A model generated the notes under the pieces. The model was not told the origin of the DNA. It saw only the letters and a list, made by a program, of their open reading frames with translations, and did no database searches. From Planctomycetaceae bacterium (GTDB lineage: Bacteria; Planctomycetota; Planctomycetia; Pirellulales; UBA1268), in assembly GCA_018694455.1 (NCBI GenBank), contig JABHNP010000221.1:1-10802 (forward strand): a stretch of DNA of 10,802 bases, given 5' to 3'. This document shows, piece after piece, positions 6,585-10,802 of the stretch; position 1 is the first letter of the stretch; the number at the start of each line of letters is the position of its first letter. Position numbers and translations under genes: made by a program.

Positions 6585-7124
6585 ATGGATGACCATGAAA
6601 GTAAAAAAGACCGTGTCGTGCATGCAGCTTTCGGATGTCGTACCGAATTGCTTACCTACGCACGTTCACTTCTTGGGAACTTTGCAGCAGCGGAGGATGC
6701 GGTGCAGGAAGCAATGATTGTCGTCATGAATAAATATGATCAGTTCCAGGAGGGTACGTCGATCTTGGCGTGGTGTCGCTCGATTGTCCGACTTGAGGTG
6801 CTACGTGCAAAACGTCGGTATCAGCAAGATATGTCACTTGTACAACGACTCTTGGATGATGCAGTTGATGCAGCCTTTGATGAATTTCAGATAAATAGAA
6901 AGCATGATGAGTCAACGTCTCGGCGCGATGCCATACGGCATTGCCTCAAAAAACTTACTGATCGCGGCCGTGCTGTCTTGAAATCACGATTTACAGATGA
7001 ACTTGGATATAAGCAAATTGGGGATCAGTTTGGCATGACCGTTGAAGCGGTACGAAAGGCACTCTTTCGGACGAAGAAGCAGCTTCATTCGTGTGTTGAA
7101 AGCAGACTGAGAGTTGCGTCATGA
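6585..7124 (+). CDS. ECF-type RNA polymerase sigma factor, Rhodopirellula/Verrucomicrobium family
   Basis: A 179-residue protein from the ATG at 6585; a TTG directly before it (6582) would add one residue. Sigma region 2 spans about 18-80: TELLTYARSLLGNFAAAEDAVQEA, then the -10-recognition helix region IVVMNKYDQFQEGTSILAWCRSIVRLEVLRAKRR. Region 4 spans about 114-172: CLKKLTDRGRAVLKSRF, the helix-turn-helix GYKQIGDQFGMTVEAVRKALFRTKKQL. Length and the two-domain structure without region 3 are typical of ECF factors that recruit RNA polymerase to a small regulon. There is no clear Shine-Dalgarno, so translation may depend on the small peptide gene just upstream. The stop overlaps the start of the FecR-type gene (ATGA, 7121-7124), the usual arrangement for a sigma factor and its membrane-bound partner. 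Confidence 0.93.
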   Translation: MDDHESKKDRVVHAAFGCRTELLTYARSLLGNFAAAEDAVQEAMIVVMNKYDQFQEGTSILAWCRSIVRLEVLRAKRRYQQDMSLVQRLLDDAVDAAFDEFQINRKHDESTSRRDAIRHCLKKLTDRGRAVLKSRFTDELGYKQIGDQFGMTVEAVRKALFRTKKQLHSCVESRLRVAS

Positions 7125-8512
7125 ATACCAATCAAAGCAGAGATGAATTATTTGAGCGTCACTTGCAGGGTGAATTAAGTGATGTTGAAAAAGAACACGT
7201 TGCCGAACTGCTTGATAGCGATGCTGCCGCGCGTCAGCAGTTCGTTGAACTAGCTCAATGGGACACCGAGCTTGGTGAAACGATACGCGAACATGCAGAG
7301 CCTGTATACAATAAAGATCTTCTGCCGTCAGGCAAAGGAACTATAGAACGCGGAGGTAAAAACACATTTTTGCTTTCTCCGTTCGTGACGTTCGCTACCA
7401 TTACAGTTTTGTTCATCCTTTTCAGTAGCCTGCTGTACCTGCAGAGACAAACTTTTTTTGCTCCAGCAGAAAAAGTCGTTCTCTCACAAACAGCGAGCAG
7501 CTCAATCGCCACGATCACCGGGCTGAAGGGTTCACTACTCTGGACAGGCAATCAGGGTGAACTTGTGCTCGACATACATGTTGGAAGAGAACTGACAGGA
7601 GGCACGATTGAAGGCCTGGCTCCGGACTCTTGGTTTGAGCTGCAGTTTCAAGACGGATCTATTGTGACCATCTCAGGCACATCAATGCTCACCTTCGCAG
7701 ATGTCGGGCAGAAGAAACTACGACTGAAGCAAGGAGCATTTACTGCAGACGTTGTTCCACAGCCCGTTGGCAAGCCAATGATCATTCAAACGCCATCCAC
7801 CGTGATTGAAGTTGTGGGAACACGATTTGAAGTGGAAGCATTGCAGGCGTTCACTACGGTGAATGTCCGGGAGGGAAATGTTCGCCTCAAGCATTTAGTC
7901 GATGGAAATGCCGTCGATATTCCTGCTAATTATCGTGTGATTGCAGAAGCTGGTGGTGATCTCTCGCCGATGCCGCTACCAGCCGCAGAAAATTATTGGA
8001 AGAGTCAGCTAGGTGTACAGGCTGGAGGGTTTGGAAAGTGGCTTCCGGCAACAAAAAAGAGACCAGCTGCTCAAAAGGCTCTTCCATTCATTCCAGTTAA
8101 CAATCCAAACGTGAGCCTGTCGCTCTTATCAATTCCTGTTTCTGGTCGGAACGGGCCACCTGTTGTTCTCACTCCGCATGCCACGTTCCGTGTTCGTGGT
8201 CGACTGCATGATTCGGCACAAGTTCACTTTGGTATTGCTGTGTCATATGGCAATGGTGAATTTGCCGGAATGTTTCGTGGAGACTTATTGAAAAAACAAC
8301 CTGTCTCTAAAATCGCTGGACAAAAAGAGTTTGAGGTCATCTATCAACTCAGTGACTTTACCGTTGATCCATGTGTTCGTAGAAAACAAGACTCGTTGGC
8401 ACGCACGCCTGATGGGCTCTATCTCGATCGGCTATGGGTATTTACAAATATGGGAAGCTCAAGTGGGCTCATGGTCCATGAAGTAGAATTAATTCCGGGG
8501 GAAATAAGATGA
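7121..8512 (+). CDS. FecR-domain transmembrane anti-sigma/signalling protein with C-terminal extension
   Basis: A 463-residue single-pass protein. The cytoplasmic part (1-82) has the short acidic helical start seen in planctomycete anti-sigma proteins (ELFERHLQGELSDVEKEHVAELLDSDAAARQQFVEL) and no zinc-binding HxxxCxxC. A membrane segment follows at about 84-107 (LLSPFVTFATITVLFILFSSLLYL). The exported part carries a FecR domain at about 125-280: VGRELTGGTIEGLAPDSWFELQF, DGSIVTISGTSMLTF, KLRLKQGAFTADV, then TPSTVIEVVGTRFEVEA and VNVREGNVRLKH. After a linker, residues 325-463 form an additional, probably beta-rich domain that I cannot assign. Known FecR proteins pass an outer signal to a cognate sigma factor, so the overlap with the sigma gene makes it the likely regulator. 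A weak GAGAG ribosome-binding site lies within the sigma gene. Confidence 0.87.
   Translation: MNTNQSRDELFERHLQGELSDVEKEHVAELLDSDAAARQQFVELAQWDTELGETIREHAEPVYNKDLLPSGKGTIERGGKNTFLLSPFVTFATITVLFILFSSLLYLQRQTFFAPAEKVVLSQTASSSIATITGLKGSLLWTGNQGELVLDIHVGRELTGGTIEGLAPDSWFELQFQDGSIVTISGTSMLTFADVGQKKLRLKQGAFTADVVPQPVGKPMIIQTPSTVIEVVGTRFEVEALQAFTTVNVREGNVRLKHLVDGNAVDIPANYRVIAEAGGDLSPMPLPAAENYWKSQLGVQAGGFGKWLPATKKRPAAQKALPFIPVNNPNVSLSLLSIPVSGRNGPPVVLTPHATFRVRGRLHDSAQVHFGIAVSYGNGEFAGMFRGDLLKKQPVSKIAGQKEFEVIYQLSDFTVDPCVRRKQDSLARTPDGLYLDRLWVFTNMGSSSGLMVHEVELIPGEIR
8497..8503 (+). promoter_or_regulatory. Ribosome-binding site favouring the upstream start of the DUF1559 gene
   Basis: GGGGGAA lies 5 nt before the ATG at 8509. 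The internal ATGs at 8575 and 8602 have nothing comparable upstream. It is the main evidence that the pseudopilin-like protein has an unusually long leader. Confidence 0.6.
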
Positions 8513-9561
8513 GCACCATCCAGAAATATCTTTATCACCAGATGCTTACTCATGAAAAAAGGCACGTATCCGAAATGAGATCTACCAACAATGATTCACG
8601 CATGACGCATCATCGTGCATTCACTCTCATTGAACTCCTTGTTGTTATTGCCATTATTGGAGTTCTTATAGGCCTTCTTCTACCAGCAGTACAGCAGGTA
8701 CGTGAGTCTGCACGAATGCTGTCATGCAAAAATAATTTAAAACAGATCGGTCTCGCGCTTCATAACTACCATGATGCAAATCGTGCATTCCCACCATTTT
8801 TTACCAGCTCAGGAGGAAACGAAACACGAATCGCTGATCAAACCGGCAAGAGTGCAAACTGGTGCGTTCTTATTCTGCCCTACATGGAACAAAGCGTGAT
8901 CTACGATCAGTGGAACTTTGATCTTCCCCCACATCAAAATCCTCAGCGATCAGAGCAAATCACTGCCTTTCTTTGCCCATCCGATTCGAGTTCGAGCGGT
9001 GAACTATGTGCCTATGCGGGTGGCAACTGGGCTCGTGGAAATTATGGAATGAATGTTTCACCGTGTCATCATGGCATACAAGACAACCAGTCTGACGGTG
9101 GGTTTGGTGCGGTCAATTCTTCGATCCGTATCCGAGATTTTCGTGATGGCACATCGAATACCGTGGCGATCAATGAATTGCGAGCAGGCCTGAACAAAAA
9201 TGATCTTCGGGGATGCTGGGCCATGCCGGGGTTAGGGAGCGGAACCGCAGCCATGTACAACGATGCAAGCCGACCAAACAGCCGCCAGCCGTTCTCAGAT
9301 GATATGGAAAACTGTGCTGTATCTGGATCACTTGGTACGCCACCCATGGGCTGCTACGACAGCCAGTCAACGGGACAGATGACTGCGAGAAGCCAACACC
9401 CAAGTGGAACACAGTTTTTGATGGCCGATGCTTCCACCAGATATGTTACAGAAAGTATTAATTTCAAAGGCGCTCAAAATAATTGTGGACCCGCAGAGCA
9501 ACGAGGAATCTGGCAGAAAATTCATACCCGAAATAGTGGTGAAGTCGTAGGAGAGTTTTAA
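8509..9561 (+). CDS. DUF1559 family protein with prepilin-type N-terminal signal
   Basis: A 350-residue protein whose start overlaps the FecR gene stop (ATGA). The type III (prepilin) signal is at 36-61: RAFTLIELLVVIAIIGVLIGLLLPAV. Cleavage is expected after Ala37, with Phe38 becoming the mature N-terminus and Glu42 the conserved +5 glutamate. It continues in the DUF1559 pattern: QQVRESARMLSCKNNLKQIGLALHNYHDANRAFPP, LILPYMEQSVIYDQWNF, FLCPSDSSS, IRIRDFRDGTSNTVAINE, SQHPSGTQFLMADASTRYV, and a C-terminal GIWQKIHTRNSGEVVGEF. The family is greatly expanded in planctomycetes and is thought to form type II secretion/pilus-like or surface structures; its precise role is unknown. Here the -1 residue is Ala instead of the usual Gly, and the C-terminal HPGG...DGS motif is degenerate (HPSG...DAS). 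The leader is about 37 residues if the first ATG is used; starts at 8575 or 8602 would shorten it. Confidence 0.9.
   Translation: MSTIQKYLYHQMLTHEKRHVSEMRSTNNDSRMTHHRAFTLIELLVVIAIIGVLIGLLLPAVQQVRESARMLSCKNNLKQIGLALHNYHDANRAFPPFFTSSGGNETRIADQTGKSANWCVLILPYMEQSVIYDQWNFDLPPHQNPQRSEQITAFLCPSDSSSSGELCAYAGGNWARGNYGMNVSPCHHGIQDNQSDGGFGAVNSSIRIRDFRDGTSNTVAINELRAGLNKNDLRGCWAMPGLGSGTAAMYNDASRPNSRQPFSDDMENCAVSGSLGTPPMGCYDSQSTGQMTARSQHPSGTQFLMADASTRYVTESINFKGAQNNCGPAEQRGIWQKIHTRNSGEVVGEF
9548..9555 (+). promoter_or_regulatory. Ribosome-binding site of the SUMF1-type lipoprotein gene
   Basis: TAGGAGAG ends 5 nt before the ATG at 9561, inside the last codons of the DUF1559 gene. Together with the TAATG stop/start overlap, it fixes the start and indicates coupled translation. 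Confidence 0.65.
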
Positions 9562-10475
9562 TGGCTCCCTTTCGGAGGTGTACTCTTCAACGCAGGAGTG
9601 GACTCGTTTCACTCTGTTTCACCGTTAGTTTGCTTGCAGGATGCTCTGAGACCTCGCCAAGCCTCAGTGTTATTGCATCTTCATTAGCACCGGAGCAGCG
9701 TGAGACCGGTCAAGCATTTGAGAATTCAATTGGTCTCATTTTTGTTCCAATTCCATCTGGTGAATTTCAGATGGGTACGTCTTCGGACACCAAAGTGAAG
9801 TGGTCCAACACGAAAGATGAGTCTCCGCTGCATCGAGTTCAGATTTCAACACCATTTTTCATGAGTGTCTCTGAGGTAACTCAAGAACACTACACCATGG
9901 TCATGGATGAAACGCCTTGGCTTGATGAACCTTTGACAAAAGAATCGGCCAACATTCCTGCTACGTATGTTTCTCACAAAAAAGCTACAGAGTTTTGTAA
10001 ACGCTTGAGTGAAAAAGAAGACAGGGTCTACCGGCTGCCAACCGAAGCCGAATGGGAATATGCATGCCGCGGCGGCACGTTAACGGCATTTCACTTTGGC
10101 AACAAACCCTTCAAGCTTGATGACTATGGCTGGTATTTCAACAATGCCTATAAGGCCAAGGAACAGTATCCACATCCATGGGGTTTAAAAAAACCGAATC
10201 ACTGGATGCTTTATGACATGCACGGCAACGTATTCGAGTGGTGCAGTGACAAGTACGACCTCTATTCCACCACCCTGATAAAAAAAGTCACCACCGACCC
10301 AAAGGGGCCTGAGAAAGGACGCTTACACGTTTGGCGTGGTGGGGGATTTAGTAGCAACGCACAGGATGTTCGCTCGGCAACACGACACATTTCTGGAGGA
10401 TCGCACTTTAGGCCCGAGTATCTTGCCGGCTTTCGAGTTGTATGTGAAATGAAAGAACAAAACATCAAAAAGTAG
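9561..10475 (+). CDS. SUMF1 / formylglycine-generating-enzyme-fold lipoprotein without catalytic cysteines
   Basis: A 304-residue protein with a lipoprotein signal: basic n-region (RRCTLQRR), hydrophobic stretch, and lipobox LAGC with Cys28. The C-type-lectin-like SUMF1 (FGE-sulfatase) fold spans about 58-296. Blocks visible are IFVPIPSGEFQMGT at 60-73, SPLHRVQISTPFFMSVSEVTQEHY, KATEFCKRLSEKEDRVYRLPTEAEWEYACRGG (141-172), YDMHGNVFEWCSD at 218-230, HVWRGGGFSSNAQDVRSATR at 256-275, and AGFRVV. True FGE enzymes have a cysteine pair in the RGGSxxCxxxxC region; here the corresponding stretch GGGFSSNAQDVRS contains none. It is therefore unlikely to oxidise sulfatase cysteines and is better seen as a structural or ligand-binding relative. 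It starts in TAATG overlap with the DUF1559 gene and stops 3 nt before the sulfatase. Confidence 0.9.
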   Translation: MAPFRRCTLQRRSGLVSLCFTVSLLAGCSETSPSLSVIASSLAPEQRETGQAFENSIGLIFVPIPSGEFQMGTSSDTKVKWSNTKDESPLHRVQISTPFFMSVSEVTQEHYTMVMDETPWLDEPLTKESANIPATYVSHKKATEFCKRLSEKEDRVYRLPTEAEWEYACRGGTLTAFHFGNKPFKLDDYGWYFNNAYKAKEQYPHPWGLKKPNHWMLYDMHGNVFEWCSDKYDLYSTTLIKKVTTDPKGPEKGRLHVWRGGGFSSNAQDVRSATRHISGGSHFRPEYLAGFRVVCEMKEQNIKK

Positions 10476-10478
10476 TGA

Positions 10479-10802
10479 ATGAAAAATAACATGAAATCCA
10501 TCCTCACAATTTTATTTGCCCTTCTTTCGGTTAGTCCCGTTTTTGCCAATGAAAAACCACCGAATGTCATCACCCTCCTCGTTGACGACCTCGGTTACCG
10601 TGACATTGGCTGTTACGGTGGTCCCGTTAAGACTCCCGTCCTTGATGGCCTAGCCGCAGATGGTATTCGGTTCACCGACTTCCATTCCGGGGCACCGGTC
10701 TGCTCTCCTTCCCGTGCCACTTTTCTCACTGGCCGTAACCACATCCGCGCCGGAGTCTATTCCGTCCTCAGTGAACAGCGTCACAAAATGCATCTCCTTC
10801 GG
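10479..10802 (+). CDS. Sulfatase (arylsulfatase-type), N-terminal part, continues past the window
   Basis: The frame from ATG 10479 is open to the right edge (108 codons). An ATG at 10491 is an alternative start; neither has a strong ribosome-binding site. Residues 1-23 are a Sec signal peptide (MKNNMKSILTILFALLSVSPVFA). The mature part opens with the metal-binding strand NVITLLVDDLGYRDIGCYGG (Asp36, Asp37 candidate calcium ligands). It then shows the sulfatase signature CSPSRATFLTGR at 75-86, where Cys75 is the residue converted to formylglycine, so a separate active maturase must exist elsewhere in the genome. It probably removes sulfate esters from polysaccharide in the periplasm or outside. 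It sits 3 nt after the SUMF1-type gene, in the same operon. By hand count 84 of 108 codons end in C or T (46 in C), against about 52 of the first 97 codons (16 in C) in the preceding gene, so its origin may differ. Confidence 0.93.
   Translation, partial: MKNNMKSILTILFALLSVSPVFANEKPPNVITLLVDDLGYRDIGCYGGPVKTPVLDGLAADGIRFTDFHSGAPVCSPSRATFLTGRNHIRAGVYSVLSEQRHKMHLLR

Noticed and set aside
9561..10475. Annotation as an active formylglycine-generating sulfatase maturase
   Set aside because: The fold matches, but the C-terminal cysteine pair needed for oxidation is absent, and the lipoprotein signal puts it in the wrong compartment for co-translational sulfatase maturation.
1..10802. CRISPR array, tRNA/rRNA gene, insertion sequence or phage module
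   Set aside because: No regularly spaced repeats, cloverleaf-like or rRNA-like stretches, transposase motifs or terminal inverted repeats were seen.

Overview
The window looks like a chromosome segment of a member of the Planctomycetota (Planctomycetales-type) with moderate GC. The evidence is a set of families that are concentrated or expanded in this phylum: a cytochrome-like DUF1587/DUF1592/DUF1588/DUF1585 protein, a Tat-exported DUF1552 (HxxSHH) protein, a ThuA-like protein, an ECF sigma factor of the Rhodopirellula/Verrucomicrobium type with a FecR-domain partner, a DUF1559 pseudopilin-like protein, a SUMF1-domain lipoprotein and a sulfatase. All identifications are by reading motifs; no database search was run.

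Layout. The window is split by a divergent intergenic region at about 6068-6401. To its left, four genes run on the minus strand. In transcription order they are: the large multidomain cytochrome-type protein (3737-6067), the DUF1552 protein (2397-3740, ATGA overlap), an exported alpha/beta-hydrolase resembling the PqaA family (678-2138, after a 258-bp gap), and a ThuA-like protein that runs off the left edge (1-611). To its right, six genes run on the plus strand in a tightly packed series: a 57-residue exported or membrane peptide (6402-6575), an ECF sigma factor (6585-7124), a FecR-type anti-sigma/transmembrane protein with a C-terminal extension (7121-8512), a DUF1559 prepilin-like protein (8509-9561), a SUMF1/FGE-like lipoprotein (9561-10475), and the N-terminal third or less of a sulfatase (10479 to the right edge). 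The consecutive overlaps (ATGA at 7121 and 8509, TAATG at 9561) argue for one co-translated operon.

How the genes may work together (inference). The plus-strand operon reads as an envelope signalling unit. The sigma factor would be held by the cytoplasmic part of the FecR protein, whose exported part carries the FecR domain and an extra C-terminal, probably beta-rich domain that could sense a ligand or partner. Its downstream cargo is a pseudopilin-like protein, a surface lipoprotein with a formylglycine-generating-enzyme fold but without the catalytic cysteines, and a sulfatase. The divergent minus-strand operon encodes exported hydrolytic and redox-type proteins. Together they could be a small sulfated-glycan (or similar polymer) acquisition locus with its own sigma/anti-sigma switch.

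The intergenic region is rich in symmetry: a 16-bp perfect palindrome nested inside a GC-rich inverted repeat next to a TATATATA box, an imperfect 19/21-bp direct repeat flanking it, and a 7-bp inverted repeat near the minus-strand start. No RNA genes, CRISPR arrays, insertion sequences or complete mobile elements were recognised. The sulfatase fragment has clearly different third-codon-position composition from its neighbour, which may mark separate ancestry.
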